Below are positions 44,688 to 53,918 of a stretch of DNA of 53,962 bases, one piece after another. Below the pieces are notes generated by a model. That model was not told the DNA's origin and ran no database searches. It worked only from the letters and a program-made list of their open reading frames with translations. The stretch spans positions 1-53,962 of the forward strand of contig CAMCWB010000022.1 of the NCBI GenBank assembly GCA_945882315.1. The letters run 5' to 3'. The stretch's first letter is position 1; each line of letters begins with the position of its first letter. This stretch comes from Bauldia litoralis. Lineage in GTDB: Bacteria > Pseudomonadota > Alphaproteobacteria > Rhizobiales > Kaistiaceae. Position numbers and translations under genes: made by a program.

Positions 44688-45503
44688 ATGACATCCGCCC
44701 TCTCCTCAATCCGCACAGGCGGCGGCGATTGCCGCATCGGTTTCCGACGCGCGGCGCTGCTCCTGTCGGTCGCGCTGATGGTTGGTCTCGGGGGATGCGC
44801 CAAAGGCCCGCGCACGACCGGCAGCATCGCAGCGAGCACGCCCGCCGACGCCGACAAGGCCACCGCGCATTGGGGAGCGCGCTACGAGAAGAACCCTAAG
44901 GACAAGGCGGCGGCCCTCAACTACGCCGCGGCGCTGCGCCAGAATGACCGTATGCAGCAGAGCGTCGCCGTCCTTCAGAAGGCCGTTCTGGCGCATCCGG
45001 ACGACAAGGACGTGCTCGCCGCCTTCGGCAAGGCGCTGGCCGCCAACGGCCAGCTCGGCCAGGCGCTCAACATCATCCGCCGGGCACAGACACCGGACCG
45101 CCCCGACTGGCGGCTCCTTTCAACTGAAGCCGCGATCCTCGACCAGCAGGGCAAGAACGAGGAAGCCCGCAAGCTCTATGTCCAGGCGCAGACCTACGCG
45201 CCGAACGAGCCGACCATCCTCTCCAACCTCGGCATGTCCTATCTCCTGACCGGCGACCTGGACAAGGCGGAAGCGTCGCTTCGCCAAGCATCGACGTTGC
45301 CGGGCGCCAACAGCCGTGTCCGGCAAAACCTGGCGCTGGCGGTCGGCCTGCAGGGACGTTTCGACGAGGCGGAGGAAATCGCCACGGCCGAACTGCCGCC
45401 TGATCAGGCGTCGGCCAATGTCGCCTATCTCAAGAACATGCTGGCGCAGCAGCAGGACAGCTGGAAGAAGCTTCAGGAAGCCGACTGCAAGAAGACGAGC
45501 TGA
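44688..45503 (+). CDS. tadD: TPR lipoprotein, TadD-like
   Basis: This 271-residue protein has a lipoprotein signal peptide with lipobox LGGC (Cys37), then at least four tetratricopeptide repeats (for example LNYAAALRQNDRMQQSVAVL, LSNLGMSYLLTGDLDKAEAS). It ends KKLQEADCKKTS. TadD proteins are pilotins that help the secretin CpaC reach the outer membrane. It faces the cpa/tad genes and lies 445 bases from tadC, with one small gene between them. Confidence 0.85.
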   Translation: MTSALSSIRTGGGDCRIGFRRAALLLSVALMVGLGGCAKGPRTTGSIAASTPADADKATAHWGARYEKNPKDKAAALNYAAALRQNDRMQQSVAVLQKAVLAHPDDKDVLAAFGKALAANGQLGQALNIIRRAQTPDRPDWRLLSTEAAILDQQGKNEEARKLYVQAQTYAPNEPTILSNLGMSYLLTGDLDKAEASLRQASTLPGANSRVRQNLALAVGLQGRFDEAEEIATAELPPDQASANVAYLKNMLAQQQDSWKKLQEADCKKTS

Positions 45504-45523
45504 CGGAATCGGCGGCGCAGATA

Positions 45524-45554
45524 CCGGCGTCCCTGCAAGGCGCGGGAACGCCGG
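45524..45554. terminator. hairpin between tadD and the small Gly-rich gene
   Basis: CCGGCGT (45524-45530) pairs with ACGCCGG (45548-45554), with CCC/GGG extending the stem inside. It lies between converging genes and can end transcripts from both sides. It has no T run. Confidence 0.4.
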
Positions 45555-45566
45555 TCCCGGAACAGA

Positions 45567-45881
45567 TCAGGCGTTCTTGCCGGCCATCATATTCTTCAAA
45601 AGGCCGACGATGATCGTCAGCACGGCGCCGCCGGCACCGCCGCCGACGAGTTGCCCGACGATCGAGCCGATATCCAAACCGCCGCCGGCTGCGGCACCGG
45701 CCCCGGGCATCAGCATTTCCAGGAGTTGACCGCCGCCGAGTCCGCCGATCGCGCCTGCGATCGTGTTGCCGAGCTTGCCGAGGTCGACATTCTTCATCGC
45801 CGCCGCGACGCCATTGCCGCCTACTGCGCCTGCGATCAGTTGAATAACCAGATTAACGAGCATGTCCATGAGCGCCTCCAT
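45567..45881 (-). CDS. small glycine-rich hydrophobic protein of unknown function
   Basis: This 104-residue protein is made of hydrophobic helices rich in Gly and Ala (IQLIAGAVGGNGVAAAM, GNTIAGAIGGLGGGQLLEML, SIVGQLVGGGAGGAVLTIIV) with an N-terminal Met-rich helix. GxxxG-like patterns suggest helix packing, either in a membrane or in a self-assembling particle. I do not recognise its family. Its start could also be the Met at residue 6. It lies between tadD and tadC, 66 bases beyond the tadC stop, and may be read from the end of the tad operon. Confidence 0.7.
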   Translation of the reverse strand: MEALMDMLVNLVIQLIAGAVGGNGVAAAMKNVDLGKLGNTIAGAIGGLGGGQLLEMLMPGAGAAAGGGLDIGSIVGQLVGGGAGGAVLTIIVGLLKNMMAGKNA

Positions 45882-45947
45882 TACCCGGCGACTCGCCGGC
45901 GCGGCATCCTACCAGATATGGCGCGCTGATACGCCGCGGCGGGTCGC

Positions 45948-46913
45948 CTACATACTGGCCATCGCCTGAATGGCGGCCGGGCCGAGGATGACGCCGAGGA
46001 GGACCGGCAAGAAGAACAGGATCATCGGCACTGTCAGCTTCGGCGGCAGGGCGGCCGCTTTCTTTTCCGCGGCATTCATCCGCTGGTCCCGGTTTTCCTG
46101 GGCAAGCACGCGCAGCGCGTTGCCCAGCGGCGTGCCGTAGCGCTCCGCCTGGATAAGGCTGGTCGTCACCGACCTGACGCCTTCGAGGCCGGTGCGGGTC
46201 GCGAGATTCTCATAAGCCTGGCGGCGCTCCTGGAGGTAGGACAATTCCGCGGTCGTCAGCGTCAGTTCCTCGGCGAGCGGTATCGACTGGACGCCGATCT
46301 CTTCCGACACCTTGCGGAAAGCCGCCTCCGACGACATGCCGGATTCGACGCAGATCAGCATGAGATCGAGGGCGTCCGGCCAGGCCCGGATAATCGACGC
46401 CTGGCGCTTCTGGATGGCGTTCGAAATATAGAAAATCGGCGCATAGAAGACGGCATAGGCGGCGCCTACGGAGACGCCGATCTTGACGAGCGTCGACTGA
46501 TCCCAGGTGGACACCCAGAAGAGGTAGAAGATGGCGGCGGCGAAAAACAGGATCGGCAGCGTGACGCGCGCGAACAGGAAGACGAAAAGCGGCGCCTGGC
46601 CGCGATAGCCGGCCATGCGCAGCCGCGAGGTGGTGCCCTCGTCCGCCAGCGCGGTGCGCAAGTTCAGCCGGTCGACGACGCGCCGCATATAGACCTTGGG
46701 CTCGTTGCGCAGCGAGGCCCGGCGGGATTCCTGGGCAAGGCGGGTGCGCTCGCGGGCCCGGATCTCTTCACGTTCGAGAGCCACCGCCTTGATGCGCGTC
46801 GCCAGCTGATCGCCCGTGAAAAAGGATGACATCAGGGTGACGACCGTCGCGAAAACCGACAGCGCCGCGAGCAGCGGCACGAGGAATTGCGGGTCGATGA
46901 GCATGCTGACCAT
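45948..46913 (-). CDS. tadC: Flp pilus assembly inner-membrane protein TadC
   Basis: This 321-residue T2SSF-domain protein has an N-terminal helix, two central helices (about 113-160) and a C-terminal pair ending AAIQAMASM. The cytoplasmic F domain contains DALDLMLICVESGMSSEAAF and ERYGTPLGNALRVLAQENRDQRM, both typical of TadC. With TadB it forms the platform driven by the TadA/CpaF ATPase. It is the last tad gene of the run; tadB ends 8 bases upstream. Confidence 0.95.
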   Translation of the reverse strand: MVSMLIDPQFLVPLLAALSVFATVVTLMSSFFTGDQLATRIKAVALEREEIRARERTRLAQESRRASLRNEPKVYMRRVVDRLNLRTALADEGTTSRLRMAGYRGQAPLFVFLFARVTLPILFFAAAIFYLFWVSTWDQSTLVKIGVSVGAAYAVFYAPIFYISNAIQKRQASIIRAWPDALDLMLICVESGMSSEAAFRKVSEEIGVQSIPLAEELTLTTAELSYLQERRQAYENLATRTGLEGVRSVTTSLIQAERYGTPLGNALRVLAQENRDQRMNAAEKKAAALPPKLTVPMILFFLPVLLGVILGPAAIQAMASM

Positions 46914-46921
46914 AGGCGCGC

Positions 46922-47926
46922 CTAAAAGTCGAAATTGACCATTTTACGCATCACGAGGATGCCTATCGTCATCCATACGGCTGAGGCGCCGAGGATCAGA
47001 TTGCCGAGCGGCTCGGTGAACAGCAGCATGATGTATGCGGGGCTGCTCATGTAGGTCATGATCATGACGACGAATGGCAGGATGCCGATGATGACCGCAG
47101 ATGCCTTCGCTTCCATGCTCATCGCCGTGATCTTGCCCTTCATCTGCCGCCGCTCGCGCAGGACGCGCGACAGGTTGGCCAATGCCTCGGCAAGGTTTCC
47201 GCCGGCCTTCTGCTGGATAGCGATGACGATCGCGAAAAAATTCGCCTCGGGAACCGGTATCCGGTCGGGCATCCTGGCGACCGCCTCATAGGCCGGAATG
47301 CCGAGCGACTGGGCCTCGACGATCTTACGGAACTCGCCCTTCACCGGCTCATCCGCTTCCGTGGAGATGATCCTGATGCAGTCGCCCAGCGGCAGGCCGG
47401 CCTTAACGCCGCGGACGATGATGTCGATCGCATTGGCGAATTCGTTGAGGAATTTTTCCATGCGCCGCTTGCGCAGAAAACTCACGGTCCAGCGCGGCAT
47501 GCCGAAGAAACCGACGACGAAGAACGCCAGGGCGACGTAGATCGGCACCCCGAAGACAAAGGGTACGATAAAGAAGACGAAGCCGAGCGCGGCGCTGATC
47601 AGGTAGAATGTGCGGCGCGTCCAGCTAAGGCCGGCCTGCTCGATCCGAAGCGCCAGCGGCGGCGACTTGCTCTGCTTCGCCTTGGCCTTCTGCTTTTCCT
47701 CGATCTCCTTGAGCGTGTCCTGCACAGATTTGCGGCGGCGGGCCGGATCGACCGTGCGGGAGCGCGCGACGTCCAGCGTCGGAGTGCCGTTCTGGACGCG
47801 TTCCAGCCGGCTTCCGAAACGGTCTTCGGACTCGATGCGGCCATAGAGAAACGCATAGGCAAGGCCGCCGGCGCTCAGCATGGCGAGGCCGGCGATGGCG
47901 AGGAGCGTGGTGAGGCCACCGAACAT
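46922..47926 (-). CDS. tadB: Flp pilus assembly inner-membrane protein TadB
   Basis: This 334-residue T2SSF-domain protein has an N-terminal helix, a basic linker (KEIEEKQKAKAKQSKSPP), a central pair of helices and a C-terminal pair. The F domain carries FANAIDIIVRGVKAGLPLGDC and GGNLAEALANLSRVLRERRQM. It is a paralogue and partner of TadC in the pilus platform. It begins 8 bases after the cpaF stop. Confidence 0.95.
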   Translation of the reverse strand: MFGGLTTLLAIAGLAMLSAGGLAYAFLYGRIESEDRFGSRLERVQNGTPTLDVARSRTVDPARRRKSVQDTLKEIEEKQKAKAKQSKSPPLALRIEQAGLSWTRRTFYLISAALGFVFFIVPFVFGVPIYVALAFFVVGFFGMPRWTVSFLRKRRMEKFLNEFANAIDIIVRGVKAGLPLGDCIRIISTEADEPVKGEFRKIVEAQSLGIPAYEAVARMPDRIPVPEANFFAIVIAIQQKAGGNLAEALANLSRVLRERRQMKGKITAMSMEAKASAVIIGILPFVVMIMTYMSSPAYIMLLFTEPLGNLILGASAVWMTIGILVMRKMVNFDF

Positions 47927-47934
47927 CGGCCGGC

Positions 47935-49470
47935 CTACGCGACGCTGCCCGCGAGCTCTTCGCGGTTCGAATCGTCGAGCGCGGTGGCCAGCCGCTGCTC
48001 TTCATTGTAGTAGCGGGCGCGCTCCCAGAACCGAGGGCGGCCGATGCCGGTCGACCGGTGGCGGCCGATGATGCGGCCGTTGGCGTCTTCGCCGGCCATC
48101 TCGTAGAGCATCACGTCCTGGGTGATGATGACTTCGCCTTCCATGCCGATCACCTCGGTGATGTGGGTGATGCGGCGCGAGCCGTCGCGCAGGCGGCTGG
48201 CCTGGATGATCACGTCGATCGAATTCGCGATCATCTCGCGGATGGTCTTCGAGGGCAGCGTGAAGCCGCCCATGGTGATCATCGATTCAAGGCGGGAAAG
48301 AGCTTCGCGTGGACTGTTCGCATGGAGCGTGCCCATCGAGCCGTCATGGCCGGTGTTCATGGCCTGCAGCAGGTCGAAGGCTTCCGGTCCGCGCACCTCG
48401 CCGACGATGATCCGCTCGGGACGCATACGCAGGCAGTTCCTGACGAGATCGCGCATGGTGATCTCGCCCTCGCCCTCGATATTCGGCGGGCGCGTTTCGA
48501 GCCGCACGACATGCGGCTGCTGGAGCTGCAGTTCGGCGGCGTCTTCGCAAGTGATGATGCGCTCGTCGTTCTCGATATAGCGGGTCAGGCAGTTGAGCAG
48601 CGTCGTCTTGCCGGAGCCGGTGCCGCCGGAGATGAGGACGTTGCAGCGCGAGCGGGCGATGATCTGAAGGATCGTGCCGCCTTCCGGGGTGATCGTGCCG
48701 AATTTGACGAACTGGTCGAGCGTGAGCTTGTCGCGCTTGAATTTCCGGATGGTGAGGGTCGGGCCGTCGATCGACAGCGGCGGCGCGATAACGTTGACGC
48801 GGCTGCCGTCGGGCAGGCGGGCGTCGCAGATCGGCGAGGATTCGTCGACGCGGCGGCCGATCTGGCTGACGATGCGCTGGCAGATGTTCATCAGCTGGCC
48901 GTTGTCGCGGAAGCGGACATTGGTCTGCTGAACCTTGCCCGCAACCTCGATGTAGGTCCGGTGGGCGCCGTTGACCATGATGTCGGCGATGTCGTCGCGC
49001 GCCAGCAGCGGCTCGAGCGGGCCTAGACCGAGAATGTCGTTGCAGATGTCCTCGAGCAGGTCTTCCTGCTCGGCGATCGACATCACGATGTTCTTCAGCG
49101 CGATGATGTCGTTGACGATGTCGCGGATTTCCTCGCGGGCCGACTCGGTATCGAGCCTGGCCAGCTGCGACAGGTCGATCGTGTCGATCAGCGCCGCGAA
49201 GACGGTGGATTTGACGTCGTAGAAATTCTCCGAGCGACGAACCGCCGGTCCGTTTGCGACCGGCCGCGGCGGCGAGCCGGGCCTGGCGGGAAGCGGCGGC
49301 TCGACGGCGAGCCGGGCGGCCGGCTGGCGCGGCTCGGACGCCGCGGCGTCGGCCTGCGGCTGCGGTGCGGAGCCCGATGCAGCGCTGGGCGCTGCCGCCG
49401 GCCCTTCGGAGGGCTTCGAAGCCGGCGTGGCCGGGTCCGTCTGACTTCTTTTTCCGAACATTCCGGACAT
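47935..49470 (-). CDS. cpaF: Flp pilus assembly ATPase TadA/CpaF
   Basis: This 511-residue secretion ATPase of the type II/IV (GspE/VirB11) superfamily has a disordered Ala/Pro N terminus of about 80 residues, an N-terminal domain, then Walker [10 protein letters not shown] (282-290), an Asp-box [11 protein letters not shown], Walker B-like [10 protein letters not shown], and the His box [13 protein letters not shown]. It drives both extension and retraction of the pilus in studied systems. It is located two bases downstream of cpaE. Confidence 0.97.
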   Translation of the reverse strand: MSGMFGKRSQTDPATPASKPSEGPAAAPSAASGSAPQPQADAAASEPRQPAARLAVEPPLPARPGSPPRPVANGPAVRRSENFYDVKSTVFAALIDTIDLSQLARLDTESAREEIRDIVNDIIALKNIVMSIAEQEDLLEDICNDILGLGPLEPLLARDDIADIMVNGAHRTYIEVAGKVQQTNVRFRDNGQLMNICQRIVSQIGRRVDESSPICDARLPDGSRVNVIAPPLSIDGPTLTIRKFKRDKLTLDQFVKFGTITPEGGTILQIIARSRCNVLISGGTGSGKTTLLNCLTRYIENDERIITCEDAAELQLQQPHVVRLETRPPNIEGEGEITMRDLVRNCLRMRPERIIVGEVRGPEAFDLLQAMNTGHDGSMGTLHANSPREALSRLESMITMGGFTLPSKTIREMIANSIDVIIQASRLRDGSRRITHITEVIGMEGEVIITQDVMLYEMAGEDANGRIIGRHRSTGIGRPRFWERARYYNEEQRLATALDDSNREELAGSVA

Positions 49471-49472
49471 GG

Positions 49473-50732
49473 TCAGGCGCTCTTTGCGCCGCGGAGACGC
49501 GAAACAAGCGGCCCCAGCAGGCTCTTCTTCTGTTTCTTGCCTTCGCTGCGTCCGGTGACGATCTGCGCGATCTGATTGAAGGATTCGGCGATCGGTCTTT
49601 TCGGGTTGGCCTCGGCGATCATCTGGCCGTTATTGGCGGCGGTGCCGAAAAGCGCCGCGTCGAAGGGAATGATCGCGGCAGGGGTCAGGTTCAGTGCCGA
49701 GGCAAAATCGCTGAGCTTGATCTCCGGGCGCTTGCCGAGCCCGCTCTTGTTGACGACCAGATGTGGTGGCCGGTCGCTGGGGCGTGTCTGGCGCAGGAGA
49801 TCGACGATGTTCTTGGCGTTGCGCAGGTTGGCGAGATCCGGCTCCACCGTCAGGACGATCTCATCGGCGGCAAGGAGCGTCTTCTTCATCCACGAGGTCC
49901 ACAGATGGGGCAGGTCAAGGACGACGATCGGCACGCCGCTCTGCGCCACGTCGATGACATGCTCGAACGTGCTTTCGCCGAAATCATAGGTCCGGTCGAG
50001 GGTCGCAGGTGCGGCGAGCAGGCTCAGGTGATCGGCGCAACGCGACAGAAGACGATCGAGAAACACGTCGTCGAGCCGGTCGGGCGCGTTGACGGCTTCC
50101 GCAATCCCCTGCGGCGGGTCCTGGTTGAAATCGAGGCCGGCCGTGCCGAAGGCGAAATCCAGGTCGGCGACGACGACGTCATTCTCGAAGCTTCGAGCGA
50201 TGGCCCAGGCGACGTTATGGGCGATCATCGACGAGCCGACGCCACCCTTGGCGCCCACAAAGGCAACGGTCCGGCCGAGCGGGCGGGCCGTGCGGTCAAC
50301 ATAAAGGGTCGCGACGGTACGGATGACCATCGCCATGTCGACCGGCATCACCAGATATTCGCTGATGCCGCGCTGGATCAGGCTGCGATAGAGGGTGACG
50401 TCGTTGACGTGGCCGACCAGGATCACCCGCGTGCCGGAATCGCAGACTTGGGCAAGGCGGTCGAGATCGGCGTCGAGGAGATCGCGCGGCAGCTTCGATT
50501 CGATGATGATGAGGTTCGGCGTTGCGGCGTTCTGGTAGAACTCCACCGCTGCCGCGACGCCACCGGTGTGAACCTTGACGTGGGCGCGCGCCATCCGCCG
50601 GTCCCCTGCCGCCTGCTCGACCACCGCCGCCAGCTCGGGCGATTCGCAGAAGGCCTGGATCGAGATGCGCGGGACCGGGCGGACATCGGAGACCGACGAC
50701 GATGCTTCGACATCGAGTGCAGTAAGGGTCAT
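49473..50732 (-). CDS. cpaE: pilus localisation ATPase TadZ/CpaE
   Basis: This 419-residue protein has a degenerate receiver domain at the N terminus (about 20-140, lacking a clear phospho-acceptor) and a ParA/MinD ATPase domain with deviant Walker A GAKGGVGSS (160-168; Ser where MinD has Lys-Thr, as in most TadZ), DLDFAFGTAGLDF and VVLDLPH. It sets the site of pilus assembly, often at a pole. Its start overlaps the stop of cpaD. Confidence 0.95.
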   Translation of the reverse strand: MTLTALDVEASSSVSDVRPVPRISIQAFCESPELAAVVEQAAGDRRMARAHVKVHTGGVAAAVEFYQNAATPNLIIIESKLPRDLLDADLDRLAQVCDSGTRVILVGHVNDVTLYRSLIQRGISEYLVMPVDMAMVIRTVATLYVDRTARPLGRTVAFVGAKGGVGSSMIAHNVAWAIARSFENDVVVADLDFAFGTAGLDFNQDPPQGIAEAVNAPDRLDDVFLDRLLSRCADHLSLLAAPATLDRTYDFGESTFEHVIDVAQSGVPIVVLDLPHLWTSWMKKTLLAADEIVLTVEPDLANLRNAKNIVDLLRQTRPSDRPPHLVVNKSGLGKRPEIKLSDFASALNLTPAAIIPFDAALFGTAANNGQMIAEANPKRPIAESFNQIAQIVTGRSEGKKQKKSLLGPLVSRLRGAKSA

Positions 50733-51466
50733 TGCTGTTGCACCGCCTCGGAGATTTCGACGGGGAGCACCCCTTGCTTCGTCGCGTGGATCTCGCCTCG
50801 GCGATAGAGGTCGAGAACCGTGTAGCGGCGGCCGGCATCGGCTGGCGTCATTTCCCGTGGATAGACGAGGTCGAGAGGGTTATCGACCATCGCGGCGAGG
50901 TTTGCCTGGGTGGCACAGCCGAAATTGCCGTAGTTGCGATTGCGCTTCACATCGCCGAGCTGGCTGGTCCAGGCGCCGCAGCCTTCGACATGCGCGGCGA
51001 TCTTGCTGAAGGCGAGCCGTATCGGCGCGCCGCTTTCCTTGCCGCCCGCACGATAGCTGCGGACGTCGATTGCCGCGGGGCTGACCCCTGCGCCGACGAG
51101 CACTTCATGAACCTGGTGGCCGATCCGGACGGCGTTGACCTCGTTCGGCGAACCCGACGGGAGGACGATCGCCATCACCGCGCTTTCGCTGGCCTTGAAG
51201 CGCTGGGCGAAGCCCGCGACCGAGCCGCGCGTCTTCGCGCCGATGCCGGCGTCGATGCCGACCGGAATGTCCATCGTCTGCAGGCGCTCGTCGATCAGGA
51301 TCGGATGGGCGACGCGATAATCGTCGGGCACCGCGCTGACGACGTCCTGCTTGGCGCTGGTCGTGCAGCCGGCGAGCGCCAGAAGCAGTGCCGGGCCTGC
51401 GAGCAGGAGCCCCGTGAGGGACTTCGCGCTCGGCTTGCGGACCATCGGGGACCGATCGGGTCTCAT
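50729..51466 (-). CDS. cpaD: Flp pilus assembly lipoprotein CpaD
   Basis: This 245-residue protein has an outer-membrane lipoprotein signal with lipobox LAGC (Cys34), then a CpaD domain: HPILIDERLQTMDIPVG, FGCATQANLAAMVDNPLDLVYPR and TPADAGRR. It helps the secretin in the outer membrane. The open frame extends into cpaC; ATG 51466 has GGAG nine bases upstream, and ATG 51445 is an alternative. The gap to cpaC is 29 bases. Confidence 0.92.
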   Translation of the reverse strand: MRPDRSPMVRKPSAKSLTGLLLAGPALLLALAGCTTSAKQDVVSAVPDDYRVAHPILIDERLQTMDIPVGIDAGIGAKTRGSVAGFAQRFKASESAVMAIVLPSGSPNEVNAVRIGHQVHEVLVGAGVSPAAIDVRSYRAGGKESGAPIRLAFSKIAAHVEGCGAWTSQLGDVKRNRNYGNFGCATQANLAAMVDNPLDLVYPREMTPADAGRRYTVLDLYRRGEIHATKQGVLPVEISEAVQQQ

Positions 51467-51495
51467 AAAGACAGGCTCCATGTCTGGGTCCGCTC

Positions 51496-53034
51496 TCATT
51501 CGTAAATGTAGCCGTAGTGGCCCTGGTAGGCGCCGGTCGGCGCGTTGCCGGGGCCGCCGTAGATGCTGTTCAGGTGGCCGAGCAGCATCGCATTCGAGTC
51601 CGTCGAGGTCGTGAAGCCGTCGTCGGGGCGTGCAAGGGCGGGCCGGCCGACGAGCTTGACCAGATAGGGCGTTACGATGATGACGAGCTCGGTCTCGTGG
51701 CGAAGATAATCGCGGCTCCTGAAGAGCGATCCGATGATCGGCAGATTCTTGAGCCCCGGCAGGCCATTGAGCGTCTGGCGGACATCGTCCTGGAGCAGGC
51801 CGCCCATCACCATGGATCCGCCCGACGGCAACTCGAGCGTGGTTTCGGCGCGGCGGACCTTGAGCGACGGAATCGTCACGCCGGTATTGCCGATCGGGAT
51901 CGCAATCTCCGAAGACAATTCCGAAACTTCCGTCTTGATCCGAAGGCTGATTCGTCCCTCGGACAGGACGACCGGATTGAAGGCGAGGGATACGCCGTAG
52001 GGCTTGAACTCGATGGTTATCTTTTCGTCGCCGCCGACCGGCACGGGAAATTCGCCGCCGGCCAGGAACATCGCCTGTTCGCCGGAGATTGCCGTCAGCG
52101 TTGGTTCGGCGAGCGTCCGGAATACCCCGGCTTCCTCGAGGGCGCGGATCGTGGCGCCGAAGCTCGACTTGCCATCGTCGAAGCCTACTCCACCCGCATT
52201 GACCGGGCTGAACGGGTTGACCGGGAAGAGTGCGTTGGTGACCGCGCCGAAGCTGAAGTCGCCGATATTCAGCGACGCATCCCACTCGACGCCGAGCTGC
52301 TTGATGGTGTTGCGATTGACCTCCGCCACCGTGACCTTGAGCTGGACCTGATCCTCGCCTTCGATGCTCAGAAGATTGACCACCGAACTCTTCGGTTCGG
52401 GCTCGTCATTGTCGATGGAAATCGTCGTGCCGCCGTTCCCCGACATGAGCGTGTCGTTACCGACCTGCGCATTGGCGCCGCCATTGGCGAAGATGTTGGC
52501 AATGTCCTGGGCGCGCCGTGCATCGGCGGCGTTACGGACGCCGCCCGACAGGACGATGTTGTCGGAGACGATCTCGACGTCGATGCTGGAGCCGGGGATA
52601 AGCCGCTTGAGCATGGCGGACAGCGTGCGGCTGTCGCGCTCGACCTCGAGCTCGACCGATATGATCTGCTGGCCGGCCCGGTCGAAGATGATGATGTTGG
52701 TCTGCCCGACCTTGACGCCGGTGAGATAGATCCTGCGGTTCGTGCGAATGACGGCGTTGGCGACTCCCGGATTGGAAACGAGCACGTCACGCGCGTCGCG
52801 CGGCAGGTCGACAACGAGCGACTTGTTGAGGCCGAGCTTCACGACACGCGTCCCGGATTGTGCGCTGCTGACGATCGTGCCGAGGCCCGGCGGCGTTTCG
52901 TCACCGCCGGCGAGCGCCGGAGCGTTCAGGGCCGGCATGGCGAGTAGTGCCGCGCCGACCAGGCATCCTCTCAGGATAGCGCCGAACATGCCGCCTCGCC
53001 CCTCGTTCTCCGATCCACGAATAGCTTCGCTCAT
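51496..53034 (-). CDS. cpaC: pilus outer-membrane secretin CpaC/RcpA
   Basis: This 512-residue secretin has a signal peptide (hydrophobic core about 18-40), an N-terminal BON-like segment with VKLGLNKSLVVDLPRDARDVLVS, and the C-terminal secretin domain with EVSELSSEIAIPIGNTGVTIPSL, LELPSGGSMVMGGLLQDDVRQTLNG and the terminal FLFRSRDYLRHETELVIIVTP-like stretch. It forms the outer-membrane pore for the pilus. It overlaps the end of cpaB by four bases. Confidence 0.95.
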   Translation of the reverse strand: MSEAIRGSENEGRGGMFGAILRGCLVGAALLAMPALNAPALAGGDETPPGLGTIVSSAQSGTRVVKLGLNKSLVVDLPRDARDVLVSNPGVANAVIRTNRRIYLTGVKVGQTNIIIFDRAGQQIISVELEVERDSRTLSAMLKRLIPGSSIDVEIVSDNIVLSGGVRNAADARRAQDIANIFANGGANAQVGNDTLMSGNGGTTISIDNDEPEPKSSVVNLLSIEGEDQVQLKVTVAEVNRNTIKQLGVEWDASLNIGDFSFGAVTNALFPVNPFSPVNAGGVGFDDGKSSFGATIRALEEAGVFRTLAEPTLTAISGEQAMFLAGGEFPVPVGGDEKITIEFKPYGVSLAFNPVVLSEGRISLRIKTEVSELSSEIAIPIGNTGVTIPSLKVRRAETTLELPSGGSMVMGGLLQDDVRQTLNGLPGLKNLPIIGSLFRSRDYLRHETELVIIVTPYLVKLVGRPALARPDDGFTTSTDSNAMLLGHLNSIYGGPGNAPTGAYQGHYGYIYE

Positions 53035-53918
53035 TTCATTCCGCCCACTTCCCGGGACACGCCGCCGCGAACGATGGTCACGGCATCGGCGGGCTTGCTG
53101 TTGTCGATCAGATGGGTCGCATCCGGTCCGGTCTGCGTTTCGTCCGCGAAGCTGCGCAGCGACAGGGCCAGCCGATCGCTGATCTGCTGGGCGACCGTCA
53201 GTATCTCAGCTTGCTTCGGCGACAGTTCGAGCGTGGCGGTCTGGCCGACGATGGCCTTGCCGTCGATGGTCTGGTCAACCGCGAGAACACGAATGTTGTT
53301 GAGAATCGTTTCCGTGACGAAGGCAGGCGGGGCGCCCTCGGCGATGTTGGGATCGGACCGCGTCATGATCACGTCGACGCGGTCGTTGGGCTGGATCAGC
53401 CCGCCGGCGCTGGTGTCCGCCGAGATGCGGATCGCCACGGCGCGCTTGCCCTGCGGCAGGATCGACGACATGTAGCCGCTGTCGCTACGGATGATCTTGG
53501 CCTCGCTGAGCGGTTCGCCGGCGAGGATCGCCGAGCGGGCAATCGTGCCGACGACGTTCTTTAGCGCCTCGGGATCCTTCTGCTGTGTAATCAGTTTTTC
53601 CGAAATGCCCGCAGCCGGCCACTGCTCCCACTTGACCATGGTCTCTTCGAGCTTCGTGCCGATGTCGATATCCTGCGCGGCGACGAGAACGTCGGATGTC
53701 TCGAAGGGCGCGGCGGCAACGACGGGAGCGGATGGAGCGGGTCCCGGGCTCCGCGTCATATTGAGGGCGAGTAGCGCCGCGACCACGCCAGCCACAAGTG
53801 CGACGGCAAGAACAGCGGTGCCGTCGCGAAGTTGGTTGGAATTGAGGGTGGCGTAGTCTCCGGGTGCTTTAACCCGAACGAGTCCAGCGTTGACGCGCCG
53901 GACAGGAGACCACGCCAT
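53031..53918 (-). CDS. cpaB: Flp pilus assembly protein CpaB (start uncertain)
   Basis: This protein of up to 295-300 residues has one N-terminal membrane helix (AVLAVALVAGVVAALLAL), an SAF domain (ETSDVLVAAQDIDIGTKLEE) and a C-terminal RcpC domain (SAGGLIQPNDRVDVIMTRSD). It supports secretin assembly. No ATG/GTG/TTG lies close to the membrane helix: the first usable one is ATG 53918 (or 53933), which adds about 35 unusual residues and overlaps a divergent reading frame on the plus strand. GGAG lies before CTCAATTCC, where NSNQLR resembles the common start of CpaB but with no start codon. Confidence 0.85.
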   Translation of the reverse strand: MAWSPVRRVNAGLVRVKAPGDYATLNSNQLRDGTAVLAVALVAGVVAALLALNMTRSPGPAPSAPVVAAAPFETSDVLVAAQDIDIGTKLEETMVKWEQWPAAGISEKLITQQKDPEALKNVVGTIARSAILAGEPLSEAKIIRSDSGYMSSILPQGKRAVAIRISADTSAGGLIQPNDRVDVIMTRSDPNIAEGAPPAFVTETILNNIRVLAVDQTIDGKAIVGQTATLELSPKQAEILTVAQQISDRLALSLRSFADETQTGPDATHLIDNSKPADAVTIVRGGVSREVGGMK

